From positions 58,830 through 122,829 of the IMG/VR virus record IMGVR_UViG_3300033064_004648: a stretch of 64,000 nucleotides of DNA; one strand, written 5' to 3'. This DNA is from a virus. The position numbers were made by a program, and so were the translations under genes. Shown here piece after piece: positions 33,679-42,494 of the stretch (position 1 is its first letter; the number at the start of each line of letters is the position of its first letter). The notes under the pieces are model-generated. The model was not told the DNA's origin, ran no database searches, and worked only from the letters and a program-made list of their open reading frames with translations.

Positions 33679-34959
33679 TTACCAAGCGCCACGTAAATCG
33701 ATAGAAATATCCTCTGTGTAAGAACCACTCGTGGCAGAAATTATTAACGGATACGCTAAGTACATGCTTACATTCTGCACGGAAAAACTATTATCGTTTA
33801 TTGTCGTCAACGTATAATTTGCTGAAGGAACATTGGTGTTCTTGAGAGCGAACGTGTACAGATTTGCCTGTTGCACGCCTCCCACATAACCATAGACTGT
33901 AAATGTAGTTGTCGTTCCTTCTAAAATTGTATCATTCGCAGGATCAATTCTTGTCTCATAAGAGGCTGTTGAACTTGCTGAAACTACAACGGAACATGTA
34001 GCAGAAGCTGAAGTAGTATCTGTCGCGTATGCCAAAATATCTGTGCTACCATTTCCGGTCAGTACAACGCCACCAGAACCAGATACAGTTGCTATTGCAC
34101 TTGAACTACTCACGTAACTCATATCCTTAGTTACAGAAATATCGTTGATTTCTAAATTAGAAGCCAACAAAAACGAATCTCCTATTGTTCCCGTAATTGA
34201 AGAAGGAGTTAGTGTAAGAGCATAAACAGACTTGTTCTTGTCGGCTACGCCTAGCGTAATATCGTCAGTGTTTTCGTTCACGGTGTCTGCGCCCATCTCT
34301 AACATAAGAAGTTTACAAGAATCATTGTCTTCTGTTTCTTGATTTAAGAAAGATCTTACGCCGTTTCCAAATATTTTGAATGCCTGCCAATTATTACTAT
34401 TCCCAAATAAGAATCTTTGTCCCGATTTTATTTGTCTCGAAACACTGTTGAGTTGTGTGTAAACTATAATAAATCCTTGAGAAGTTACTGGATCTTTTTT
34501 CCCAACACTATCAGAAGGCCTTTTGATAGAATAATCTACGATACAGTGCTCAGATAAATCATTTCCGTCATTGTCTGTCCATCTTAAAACGTTATTACAT
34601 CTCCGAACAGTAATAGATGAAACAAAACTTTTAGTTATCTCAGTATTAACTGCTAAATAATAATTATTATCAAAATAATATTGATAACCTATTTCTGTAG
34701 TGTGTTCCAAATCCTGAAATATGATCTTCTTAAAATCATCAATTAATTTAATTCCCGTTTCACTATTGATTGCACTATTAATGCGTACATTTACATCAAT
34801 ATATGACCCCGTAGAAAATGGAACTTCTTCTTGTATTGTATATATATCGGGGGCAACTGAAAATTCGGCATCTATATTTGCCTGAAAATCTGCTAAAATT
34901 GATTCTTTGGGAGTCTGAAAAGTTGTGGCTGATGCAGAGGTAAAATACTTATATGGCAT
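33679..34959 (-). CDS. Virion protein with Ig-like (BIG2) domain, 426 aa
   Basis: Start set at ATG 34959 (MPYKYFTSASATTFQTPKES) behind GGAGGTG; the upstream GTG/TTG frame start is poorer. Residues ~1-210 are a mixed domain. Residues ~245-330 form an Ig-like BIG2 domain (LTPSSITGTIGDSFLLASNL, SSSSAIATVSGSGGVVLTGN), followed by a further beta domain. It is encoded among connector genes, so it may decorate the neck or head. Confidence 0.65.
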   Translation of the reverse strand: MPYKYFTSASATTFQTPKESILADFQANIDAEFSVAPDIYTIQEEVPFSTGSYIDVNVRINSAINSETGIKLIDDFKKIIFQDLEHTTEIGYQYYFDNNYYLAVNTEITKSFVSSITVRRCNNVLRWTDNDGNDLSEHCIVDYSIKRPSDSVGKKDPVTSQGFIIVYTQLNSVSRQIKSGQRFLFGNSNNWQAFKIFGNGVRSFLNQETEDNDSCKLLMLEMGADTVNENTDDITLGVADKNKSVYALTLTPSSITGTIGDSFLLASNLEINDISVTKDMSYVSSSSAIATVSGSGGVVLTGNGSTDILAYATDTTSASATCSVVVSASSTASYETRIDPANDTILEGTTTTFTVYGYVGGVQQANLYTFALKNTNVPSANYTLTTINDNSFSVQNVSMYLAYPLIISATSGSYTEDISIDLRGAW

Positions 34960-34995
34960 TTTCAGCACCTCCATTTATCTAATTTTTAAATCATG

Positions 34996-35868
34996 TCAAT
35001 CATCATAAAAACCATTTCGAATTTTATAAACAGTGGCTATATTGATACCAAGTTCTCTAGCAATCTTTGGGCCAGATATTTTTTTCTTCAATAATTTTTT
35101 TGTTTGCAAAATTGTTTCCTTTTTCAAGGCATTAGATTTAACCCATTTTCGACTTGGCAAACTATATATTTCATTATAAAAACCTCTACTGGCCCTACTC
35201 ACAACGCTCTTGCTGATTTTTAAATTTTCAGCAATTTCTTTTTGGGATAGCCCTTTATCAAGATATTTTATAATTCTTAATATAATTTCTTTTTTAAAAA
35301 TTTTAGACATTCTCATTTTCTTTTTTGTTTCTAGGGAAGGTGTTTTTCCATACATGCCATTTAACTTGCCACATAGTCTGACTCCCCACATCGGATTGTT
35401 TTCATTTTTATGTGCCTTAGACATTTTTTCAATTGTTTCTGGAGAATGTGTTCTGCCATAATTTGGATTATCTTTTCCTAGTTTTCCATAGTTAGGATTA
35501 TTTTTGCCACTTTGAGCAGCACACATTTTCTTAATAGTTTCAGGAGAAAGTTTTATTCCCCTATTGCTTTCAACACACTCACGAATATTATAGGATAAGC
35601 CATGTGCTTTGTTTATATCACAAAATAATTGCTCATAATAAGTCAATTTTTCTGGTATACAATATATCAATATTTCAAAAATAAAATTTGTTTCTCCATG
35701 TTTATTAAAAGAACTTTGCAAATAAGGATTATGATGTTGATTTCTTCGTAAATCACCCAAATGGTCATTTTTCCTAGATTTTAAATGTATGCTCTGTCCA
35801 ACATAGCACTTTCCATTTATAAGATTTCTAATTTGATATATTCCGCAATTAAAATCAGCTTTTTTCAT
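34996..35868 (-). CDS. GIY-YIG homing endonuclease, NUMOD3 plus two HTH repeats (type 1)
   Basis: 290 aa. Core: [56 protein letters not shown]3 units follow (GKDNPNYGRTHSPETIEKM), then two HTH repeats (GLSQKEIAENLKISKSVV ... FYNEIYSLP; KKISGPKIARELGINIATV). It resembles the nucleases at 5,042 and 18,411. It is inserted between the gene at 35,967 and the BIG2 protein. Leader RNA copy C precedes it. Confidence 0.92.
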   Translation of the reverse strand: MKKADFNCGIYQIRNLINGKCYVGQSIHLKSRKNDHLGDLRRNQHHNPYLQSSFNKHGETNFIFEILIYCIPEKLTYYEQLFCDINKAHGLSYNIRECVESNRGIKLSPETIKKMCAAQSGKNNPNYGKLGKDNPNYGRTHSPETIEKMSKAHKNENNPMWGVRLCGKLNGMYGKTPSLETKKKMRMSKIFKKEIILRIIKYLDKGLSQKEIAENLKISKSVVSRASRGFYNEIYSLPSRKWVKSNALKKETILQTKKLLKKKISGPKIARELGINIATVYKIRNGFYDD

Positions 35869-35889
35869 TTTTTCCTCAACCTCTAAGAT

Positions 35890-35953
35890 AAGAGATAAGA
35901 ATGGGGAGGTTTCCCTTTCATTTCAGTAATTAATTGAAACTATCTTATCTCTT
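35890..35953 (-). ncRNA. Homing-nuclease leader RNA element, copy C
   Basis: Minus strand: AAGAGATAAGA/TCTTATCTCTT form an 11-bp closing helix, completely different in sequence from the other copies. The inner hairpin is TTTCA/TGAAA. The single-stranded tract reads GAAAGGGAAACCTCC. Its AACCTC is complementary to GAGGTT at the ribosome site of the nuclease gene, a 6-bp match that differs from the ACTCC/GGAGT pairs of copies A and E in the same way on both sides. Confidence 0.66.
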
Positions 35954-35966
35954 TTTTAATATCATT

Positions 35967-36434
35967 TTAACTATAGAAAATTTGGTTTCTCCAGCTTGAC
36001 CAACTATTTTTGCGATATGAATAATCATTTAGTTTCTGGGAAACATCTTCTTTTATTGAATTATAATAACTTTGTTTTGCTCGAAGACTGTTTGCTTCAG
36101 AGTACATCTTAAAATCTCGGTCTTGGAGCATATTTCGACTTTGTAAAATATCATTGATTTCTTTCTTCATCCAATATTTAACCATAATGGCCGAAAGCAT
36201 TAATTGGTTTTCAGTTGTAAGATCTACGTCAAAATATCCTTCAATGACACTTCCGGAGACAGTATATGTTAGTGATTGATTGCATTCATTAAATTCTAAA
36301 ATACTGTTAAGCAAAAATGGTTCTAAATAAATGTCTAACACGAGACTGCCAGACGTAGTATAAATATTTGTAAGTCTATAGTCCGTAATATTGGTCAAAA
36401 AAAAGTCAAATATTGTTGACGATAAAGTTCCCAT
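35967..36434 (-). CDS. Connector/neck-region protein, 155 aa
   Basis: Beta-rich first half (FFLTNITDYRLTNIYTTSGS) and helical second half with many charges (MKKEINDILQSRNMLQDRDF, YYNSIKEDVSQKLNDYSYRK). It lies between the tRNA-like region and an inserted nuclease in the head-tail connector area. Start ATG 36434 has AGGAGG. No family recognised. Confidence 0.65.
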   Translation of the reverse strand: MGTLSSTIFDFFLTNITDYRLTNIYTTSGSLVLDIYLEPFLLNSILEFNECNQSLTYTVSGSVIEGYFDVDLTTENQLMLSAIMVKYWMKKEINDILQSRNMLQDRDFKMYSEANSLRAKQSYYNSIKEDVSQKLNDYSYRKNSWSSWRNQIFYS

Positions 36435-36521
36435 TAAGTAACCTCCTATTTAAATGCAAAATCCCACTACTTATAGAGGGAATATTTTATATATGTAAAT
36501 AAACTTATTAAACATCAAAAT

Positions 36522-36601
36522 TAGACAGGTAGGGAGTCGAACCCTATTTAATCGGAAGTATGAATCCAATGATTGCACCAATTACTACAATAGGCCTATC
36601 T
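36522..36601 (-). tRNA. tRNA-like structure, anticodon CAT, 8-nt anticodon loop
   Basis: Minus strand: acceptor AGATAGG/CCTGTCT (one GU), T-arm TAGGG-TTCGACT-CCCTA, D-stem ATTG/CAAT with GG in its loop, and an anticodon stem TTGGA/TCCGA around TTCATACT. With A as discriminator the molecule is 80 nt, several longer than usual, because of an extra base in the anticodon loop and extra bases around the D-arm. It may be a degenerate or specialised tRNA (Met or Ile decoding). CCA is not encoded. Confidence 0.5.
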
Positions 36602-36752
36602 ATTTATAGGTGTTCAGGTCACTCAATTGTCCGATGTATCGGGCTTCTTGGGAATATTCCCGCACCCTTACCCCAGACGCATCGCCCTCAATGTACCTAT
36701 TTCTTCAATCCGTCAATTTATCACGCCGACGGAAAGCGTTTTCTTTTACGAT
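36602..36752 (-). ncRNA. Structured noncoding stretch upstream of the tRNA-like element
   Basis: About 150 nt between the stop of the 218-residue gene and the tRNA-like fold, without a credible gene. It is more GC-rich than its surroundings. Minus-strand pairings visible are ATAGGT/ACCTAT (closing), ATTG/CAAT, GATGCGTC/GATACATC (one mismatch) and GGGAATATTCCC. These nest as one folded domain. It may be a structured RNA or a decayed tRNA cluster; I cannot match it to a known RNA. Confidence 0.42.
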
Positions 36753-36764
36753 AAAATGCCCATT

Positions 36765-37421
36765 TTATGGGACAAGAGGCATTTTTCTGTAAGAACCAGA
36801 AAATTCAGCCTCTTCAATTATTTTTACGCCAGAAATACGAGCGAATTTGTCTACAATATTCAAATCTAATTTTTCACCATTTATAATACGTTCTATTATC
36901 ATTCTACTAACATGTAGTTGTTGAGTTTTATTAGTAGTTTCAAGTAATTCAGCGCATTTTTCAGAATCACATTTGAGTACTTCTTGCATTTGTTCAAAAT
37001 CAAGGAGGTTTTCGTAGATTTCGTTGAATCCAGATTTCTTTACAACATCTTTATCGTTAATATACACATATCCTTCGCGGAAAAAATCAGTATAAAGACC
37101 GCTACCATGACTTTTTATTAGAAGTTGTAAATCTGAATAAACTATTTGTGATACATCTCCAAAATTAACCCAAGTATATGGAAAACCCATGCCTTTTGTT
37201 TCGGTGGTCATTGTCAGCATGTTTGGACACAATGAGATTACTTCAATGTAATCGTCTTGACTTACACTATCTCTTTTAGATCTAGGTGCATCACTATCAA
37301 TTTGTCTTTGCATGTTTCTTATCTGTATTTGTGATTCCAGAATCAATTTTTCCATTTTGTCGATCTGCGAATCTTTAGGAACCTGTCTTGTTGTAGTTCT
37401 TTTCTTAGGTTGTTCAGCCAT
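36765..37421 (-). CDS. Phage protein near head-tail junction, 218 aa
   Basis: Basic N-terminus (MAEQPKKRTTTRQVPKDSQI), short coiled coil (MEKLILESQIQIRNMQRQI), then a domain with EVISLCPNMLTMTTETKGMG, YTWVNFGDVSQIVYSDLQLL and a helical C-terminus. Similar proteins with a 'G...tW..FGd...I.Y.dL' patch occur in large Firmicutes phages. It has its own sigma-A-type promoter at 37,505-37,533, unlike flanking virion genes, so it may be regulatory or expressed early. Confidence 0.65.
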   Translation of the reverse strand: MAEQPKKRTTTRQVPKDSQIDKMEKLILESQIQIRNMQRQIDSDAPRSKRDSVSQDDYIEVISLCPNMLTMTTETKGMGFPYTWVNFGDVSQIVYSDLQLLIKSHGSGLYTDFFREGYVYINDKDVVKKSGFNEIYENLLDFEQMQEVLKCDSEKCAELLETTNKTQQLHVSRMIIERIINGEKLDLNIVDKFARISGVKIIEEAEFSGSYRKMPLVP

Positions 37422-37504
37422 AAAATCCTCTCAATTATTTTTTATACTATTATTATTACCAAATCAATTTGTTAGATTATCTAATTAATTAATTTATTAA
37501 TAAT

Positions 37505-37533
37505 ATTATACCATATAATTCTTTTTAAGTCAA
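37505..37533 (-). promoter_or_regulatory. Sigma-A-type promoter before the 218-residue gene
   Basis: On the minus strand TTGACT (37,528-37,533), 17 nt, TATAAT (37,505-37,510), with TGG before the -10. The spacer is almost identical to that of the promoter at 59,972, suggesting shared control. Confidence 0.85.
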
Positions 37534-37570
37534 GGGTTAATTAGAGATATTTATAATTAATTTTATTTAG

Positions 37571-38614
37571 TTATTGATCTTTAATTTTACCTGATTTAAT
37601 TTTTTCTAAAAATTCATACCACATTTCGGGAGTTGTATCTCCATACCCATAAATATTATGAAATTTCATATGCCAATCACGAGTCAAACATGCTCCAAGA
37701 GGATATCTCATATGAAGTTCTCTTAATTTTTTTAGAAGTAATTTTAAATCATCTTTTTTATAATCACCAGCATTTTCTTTTAATTCAAAATTCAATTCTT
37801 TTATAGATTCTTTAAATATTGAGTTGAAAGAATATACATGATGTATATCATCATATTTTTCTCCGCTAATAACGCATTTTCCACCACATTGTTTTATAGA
37901 TTCTTTTTTCCAGCGAGTTATTCTATTTTGCAAATAATCTCTAATATTTGTTAGTCCTCCCCGCCAATTACTTGCATTAACTCCACTTATTCTCTCTATT
38001 AAGTCTATTCTTGAACAAACAAAACATTTATGCCACTTTAAAAAACTACTAAATGCCACATAATTAATATGATTATAATTACAAGTATATTTTATTTTAG
38101 AGTTTCTATTGATATACTCATCAGGAAAATCTATAAAGATTAGATTGTTGTCTTCCATTATCTTATTTATTCTTTCCATGGAATATTTTCTAGAAACTTT
38201 TGATTTTTCTAATCCACATATCCTACATCTTCTTCCTCTTTTAAAAGACTCAAAGTTTGTCTTTTTGCCGATATGACTACATTCAAATTGTATTATCAAT
38301 GGTATTTTGCTATTTTTATATTCGATTGAAAGCAATTTGCAATTTTTTAATTTAATATATTCTTTTACATCTTCAAATTTAAAACTATATTTCTCACTAA
38401 ATATACGATTTCGACATTCTGTACATCCATTACCGCTCCATACAGACCAAGTATCAGCATTCCATTTGTTACCACATATTTTACATTCAAATAAACTTTT
38501 TCCGTGAGATCCTTTAAATTCTAGTAAGGCAATTTTATCTCCATGGGTATCAAAAGTTCTTTTTATTGCAACTTCATTTGTAATTGTATCTTTTCTTTTA
38601 TAGTAGTCTCTCAA
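37571..38614 (-). CDS. HNH homing endonuclease with zinc-finger repeats
   Basis: Start set at TTG 38614, because AAAGGAGG lies 5 nt upstream; ATG in that spot is out of frame. 347 aa. Three to four treble-clef/zinc-ribbon units fill the N-terminal half (CKICGNKWN...CTEC, C-x-H...CRICG, C-x-YNH...CFVC). The C-terminal HNH has KCVISGEKYDDIHHVYSFN and ends HMKFHNIYGYGDTTPEMWYE. It is inserted after the major capsid gene, with its own promoter (38,722) and leader RNA copy D. Confidence 0.85.
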   Translation of the reverse strand: MRDYYKRKDTITNEVAIKRTFDTHGDKIALLEFKGSHGKSLFECKICGNKWNADTWSVWSGNGCTECRNRIFSEKYSFKFEDVKEYIKLKNCKLLSIEYKNSKIPLIIQFECSHIGKKTNFESFKRGRRCRICGLEKSKVSRKYSMERINKIMEDNNLIFIDFPDEYINRNSKIKYTCNYNHINYVAFSSFLKWHKCFVCSRIDLIERISGVNASNWRGGLTNIRDYLQNRITRWKKESIKQCGGKCVISGEKYDDIHHVYSFNSIFKESIKELNFELKENAGDYKKDDLKLLLKKLRELHMRYPLGACLTRDWHMKFHNIYGYGDTTPEMWYEFLEKIKSGKIKDQ

Positions 38615-38645
38615 TTCATCCTCCTTTAGATGATTATTTAATATT

Positions 38646-38716
38646 AATAGGTAGAAAGACAACTAAGGAAAGTTATCTTTATCGGTAAGTTAGCAAAATT
38701 CACCTATCTACCTATT
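38646..38716 (-). ncRNA. Homing-nuclease leader RNA element, copy D
   Basis: Minus strand: AATAGGTAGA/TCTACCTATT closing helix (10 bp), inner hairpin GGTGA/TTACC, tract GATAAAGATAACTTTCC. TCCTTAG after the tract is complementary to CTAAAGGA at the ribosome site with one bulged A. The predicted start of transcription from the promoter at 38,722 falls at about 38,715, that is, at the first base of this element. Confidence 0.68.
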
Positions 38717-38721
38717 ATTAT

Positions 38722-38750
38722 ATTTTATCACATAATGTTATTCTTGTCAA
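38722..38750 (-). promoter_or_regulatory. Sigma-A-type promoter dedicated to a homing endonuclease gene
   Basis: Minus strand TTGACA (38,745-38,750), 17-nt spacer, TAAAAT (38,722-38,727) with TGTGA upstream (extended -10). It lies between the major capsid stop and leader RNA copy D, so the HNH gene is transcribed separately from the late capsid operon. Confidence 0.82.
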
Positions 38751-38795
38751 GACCCAATTTAATAATATCAAATCAAATCGGACAATTTTTATCCA

Positions 38796-39887
38796 CTATA
38801 ACGTGATGGTTCCGGCCGTTGAGTTTGTCGCTACCCCAACTCCCCAACTCTTCCAAAGGGTAGTTGTCTGTTTTAGATCGGCTTTTTCAAATTCTCGCGT
38901 TGTATTGGCGAGTGTATTACCTTCCAAAACTAGTTTTACGATTTTATTTACCGCCGGTGAAACAAGCCAAAGAACCGTGTCACTTAAAACTCTGCCCCAA
39001 GGCGTATAAATGTCAGCAACCTGTGGTAATCTCATTATATCAATACCTGAGATTGTAGGAATATGTCCAATAGAAACATACTTAGATTCTAAATCATATC
39101 TATAGTTTGCATCATTTGGTAGCACGTTTAACAAACCGACTGCCGTTCCTAAAAGCACGGCTTTTGCTCCACCGTTCCAAGCAGCAACTTGTTCTGAAAG
39201 TCTAACTAGTCCAGCTTGTGTATAGCCAGAAATTCGCAGTCCAGTCGTTGCCGTAGTGGGCAGCGCGGCCATAGCAGATGCCATTGAATTATAAACATCT
39301 ACTGTCATCTGAGTTTCAATGGATTTAATAGCCTTTGTTGTAAAAACTGCCAGACTTTCTTTTCCAGACAAAACTCTATATAGCGAAACGCCAGTTGTAA
39401 TAGCATGAACATCGGGAATAATGGTTACTTGACCATTCCACTGCTTTTTTACTTCAGCTTCTCGTTTTCCTAAAGTTGCTTTGCTTACCACAAACAAATC
39501 TCTTGGTTCAATATCAAAAGAGGCACTATCTCCCCATCCAATCACGCTCACATCAGCATATGTGCCAATGGTGTCTATAATACTATCAGGAAGAATCATA
39601 TCTATTAGCGAACCAACAACGGAAAATGCCGCTGGTGCAACATTTGGAAAAAAGAACCATTCTTCAACGGGTTTTTCTGCCATATTGCCAAGATTGGCGC
39701 GCATAATAATCTCTTCTTTTAAAGCTTTATTAAGTATTGCTTCTTTCTCGTCTAAACTAATATCGGTACTAAATCGTCCTGCCACATTGGTGCTGTGGTA
39801 CCAATAGTCGAGAAAGCAACGAGCTAAATCCTCATTGTTTAAGGATTTAGTTGAGAACGAAACTAAATTATCTACTGTATTTTTCAT
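38796..39887 (-). CDS. Major capsid protein (HK97 fold)
   Basis: 363 aa. N-terminal arm is helical (VDNLVSFSTKSLNNEDLARC), then IIMRANLGNMAEKPVEEWFF and a P-/A-domain pattern (AVLLGTAVGLLNVLPNDANY, VSIGHIPTISGIDIMRLPQV, WGRVLSDTVLWLVSP). Size, position after protease/scaffold and a decoration candidate, and alternating fold fit the capsid protein of siphoviruses. No protease cleavage site was assigned. An HNH gene follows it. Confidence 0.8.
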   Translation of the reverse strand: MKNTVDNLVSFSTKSLNNEDLARCFLDYWYHSTNVAGRFSTDISLDEKEAILNKALKEEIIMRANLGNMAEKPVEEWFFFPNVAPAAFSVVGSLIDMILPDSIIDTIGTYADVSVIGWGDSASFDIEPRDLFVVSKATLGKREAEVKKQWNGQVTIIPDVHAITTGVSLYRVLSGKESLAVFTTKAIKSIETQMTVDVYNSMASAMAALPTTATTGLRISGYTQAGLVRLSEQVAAWNGGAKAVLLGTAVGLLNVLPNDANYRYDLESKYVSIGHIPTISGIDIMRLPQVADIYTPWGRVLSDTVLWLVSPAVNKIVKLVLEGNTLANTTREFEKADLKQTTTLWKSWGVGVATNSTAGTITL

Positions 39888-39902
39888 TTTCTCTCCTTAT
39901 CC

Positions 39903-40472
39903 TTAGTTATCCACACATACAAGTTTGTATGCGTCTACGCGCTGATTGTTGATAGCACCAGTACCTATTGAAAAATAGGTTGTTGCCAAATACAGGAACG
40001 ACATTCTGCTACCACTTCCAACAGCACTATCCCAATATAGGGTGTAAACATTACTGCCAGAATTAGCATGGGTATGCGAACTAAAAGTATTTACAAAACA
40101 ATCTGCACTTAGTTCTATAACATCGCCAACTTGTGGCTTGAAAGCACTAAACACATTGCCTCCAATATTATAAAAGTTTCGTGGATCGTCGTTTAGTCCT
40201 TTATACTGATAAGTGCCGGAAACTGTTGTATTACAATTTTCTTCACTTGCCATCCATAGACCGTCCATATTTGAACCAGATGGGCTAGGCGCAGAGACAT
40301 CCCATACTTCTGAGTATCCAGATGAGCCCGATGAGTTCCACATATTCTGTGTATCTAGACGAAAAACATTTCCGTTATCGATATCAACAGAACTTGCAGT
40401 TATAGCATATCTATTATATGCAACTACATCGTTAGCCGCACACGATTTCTGTAATAGAATTCCTTGTGACAT
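39903..40472 (-). CDS. Capsid decoration candidate, 189 aa
   Basis: Beta-rich protein with many Ser, Asn and Gly (ASSVDIDNGNVFRLDTQNMW, then VGDVIELSADCFVNTFSSHT, RVDAYKLVCVDN). It lies between protease/scaffold and major capsid protein, where small head-decorating proteins are encoded. The 'DV.eL....F..G' beta pattern fits such proteins. No family is recognised with certainty. Confidence 0.62.
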   Translation of the reverse strand: MSQGILLQKSCAANDVVAYNRYAITASSVDIDNGNVFRLDTQNMWNSSGSSGYSEVWDVSAPSPSGSNMDGLWMASEENCNTTVSGTYQYKGLNDDPRNFYNIGGNVFSAFKPQVGDVIELSADCFVNTFSSHTHANSGSNVYTLYWDSAVGSGSRMSFLYLATTYFSIGTGAINNQRVDAYKLVCVDN

Positions 40473-40491
40473 ATTTTTATTCCTCCTTTAA

Positions 40492-42486
40492 TTATTTTCT
40501 ACTTAAGTTTGCCCAAATAGATTTTTTTTGATTTACTTTTCCCCACGGGAAAGCAACTTTGCCTTCTGTAGGTTCAACGTCGGTTTTTTTGATTGCATAA
40601 GAAAAAGCTTGGGCCTTACAATCATTTTTCCATTCATCGATTGTTTCTAAATTATGTTCTAAAGATTTTTCGCGCATTGCCTTGATTGCATTTTCGGGAA
40701 TATCGACAGTCGCCTGTAACTCTTCTAATGCGGCATCAACTTCGAAATTAAATCTTTCTTCTTCGATTACATCTTTAAATTCCTGTAATTTTTCATTTAA
40801 CGAAGCAAATTCTTTATTTGAATCAAATAAAGCTTTCATTTTTGCTAACATCAAATTTATAATCACAGAAAAATCTTTATCTTCCTTGTCGAATTCAGAT
40901 TTAAGCACATCGCTTATTTCTTCTTCTTTGTCAAACAATGACATGAGTTCACTAATATCAACTTTCTCACTCATTGGGACAAAATCCTCTTCGTCTCCGA
41001 CAACCTTATAATCGCTTTTTATAACTTCTTCTTTTTTATCCAAATGTACCTCGCCTACTTCTGCGTCAATAGTATATTTGGCGCGATATTCTTTTTCATC
41101 TTCTTGATCACGTAAGTAAACATATTCTTTATCAACAGATTCTACCCAATATTTGGCAAGTTTTTGTTCGCCGTATTTGAATTCCGATAAAGAGCTATTG
41201 AGCACTTCAATGGTCTGTAAAGAATCAAAAGAAGTTTTATCTTGATCTACTTTTTGATTTTTCACACTATTTTCGTCCTCCTTTTCTATTTTTTTGTCTT
41301 TATCTACGGATATGCCGCCATCAGGATCTTCCGCAGAAAAATCATCTTCTTCTTTTTTGACCCATCGCTCATCTATAACCACATGAGATTTTTCAAAGTT
41401 AGCGATTGCAATAGCCCACCCATTTTTATCTTCATCAACACCGATGGCGTCGGCTTGCGCAGATATCGAGTTAGCCTGCCCAAGAGTAACTGGTGGATCA
41501 ACATTTTTTAAAGCACCATTAATTTCACCTAAATTTTTATAAGGCATAATGTCTCCTTCTTCTTCAAAATAAGTTAGATTTTTCTCATCTTCTTCATCTA
41601 ACAAACCTTCTACATTTTCAATCCATTCATATCCTTCATTTCCCCCATATAGCATAAATCTAATGTAAGAATCAGAAATTGAATCTTCATCAATATCTTC
41701 AAACTTTTTGCTTGAAAAAATTTTATACATATGTCGGATTTTTAAATGATTGGTTTTTCCGTTTTTAACTAAATGACGTGCCAGCGCCAAAGAAACAGGA
41801 TTTCCGCCTCTTCCAAGTTCTTTATATAAATCAAGTCCTTTTTGTGCGTTTGTTTTCACTTTTTTTGGAACTGAAAAATCAATTGACTCATATTTTTTTG
41901 AAAACTCTAATTCATAATCACGTTTGTAATCTTTCGCAAACTTTAATACTGTGGCATGAGCCAAAGGAATTGCGGGTTCGATTTCACTACCTAGAATTGT
42001 GATTGCCTGAAATTTATAATCGCATAATTCTATAACGTCATCCTCTAATTCTTCAAAATCAATGACTTCAATTTCAACACTGACAGGCTTATCTCCATCT
42101 CTTTTGAAAAAGTCCAGCAATTTTCCGGAATAGTATTTCCACACAAAAGTCTTTACAGACAACATAGTTCTTCCGTCTGGCATCTTTTTTTCAATAATTT
42201 CCGCATCTTTTGGAACAAACCCGCCAGGAATCTGGTCGGGACCGTGACCACCAATATCGTCATGCAATCTATTATATTGCCAGACCAAAGGACAGTTTTT
42301 TATTGTTGACGCCGTTTTACGCAAAGTTTCTTCGCTAACATAAGTATTATGTAAGTTCCTTCCAGATGCAAAAAAGTCAAGCAATAATATACTAAAACGT
42401 GAATCTGGATTTTCTTCTAATAATTCTATGTTGTCAATAGCAAATAACATTTTATTGTTCAATACATGCCTCCTTTCTAAAGACAA
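40492..42486 (-). CDS. Prohead protease fused to scaffold-like domain, 664 aa
   Basis: N-terminal ~200 residues look like a capsid maturation protease (LLLDFFASGRNLHNTYVSEE, CPLVWQYNRLHDDIGGHGPD, KFQAITILGSEIEPAIPLAH). A central segment has PYKNLGEINGALKNVDPPVT and AIGVDEDKNGWAIAI. The C-terminal ~230 residues are acidic and coiled coil (VDISELMSLFDKEEEISDVL), as in scaffolds. It lies upstream of the capsid gene. A protease-scaffold fusion matches HK97-type heads. An alternative is a 'portal-proximal structural protein' only. Confidence 0.72.
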   Translation of the reverse strand: MSLERRHVLNNKMLFAIDNIELLEENPDSRFSILLLDFFASGRNLHNTYVSEETLRKTASTIKNCPLVWQYNRLHDDIGGHGPDQIPGGFVPKDAEIIEKKMPDGRTMLSVKTFVWKYYSGKLLDFFKRDGDKPVSVEIEVIDFEELEDDVIELCDYKFQAITILGSEIEPAIPLAHATVLKFAKDYKRDYELEFSKKYESIDFSVPKKVKTNAQKGLDLYKELGRGGNPVSLALARHLVKNGKTNHLKIRHMYKIFSSKKFEDIDEDSISDSYIRFMLYGGNEGYEWIENVEGLLDEEDEKNLTYFEEEGDIMPYKNLGEINGALKNVDPPVTLGQANSISAQADAIGVDEDKNGWAIAIANFEKSHVVIDERWVKKEEDDFSAEDPDGGISVDKDKKIEKEDENSVKNQKVDQDKTSFDSLQTIEVLNSSLSEFKYGEQKLAKYWVESVDKEYVYLRDQEDEKEYRAKYTIDAEVGEVHLDKKEEVIKSDYKVVGDEEDFVPMSEKVDISELMSLFDKEEEISDVLKSEFDKEDKDFSVIINLMLAKMKALFDSNKEFASLNEKLQEFKDVIEEERFNFEVDAALEELQATVDIPENAIKAMREKSLEHNLETIDEWKNDCKAQAFSYAIKKTDVEPTEGKVAFPWGKVNQKKSIWANLSRK

Positions 42487-42494
42487 TCATGCCC

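Noticed and set aside
36522-36764. tmRNA
   Set aside because: The tRNA-like part is complete at its own 5' side, with no split acceptor stem, and there is no tag reading frame ending in hydrophobic residues.
36560-36870. Plus-strand frames of 60-80 residues
   Set aside because: They lie opposite the structured tRNA-like region and the end of a minus-strand gene, have no ribosome site and look like antisense shadows.
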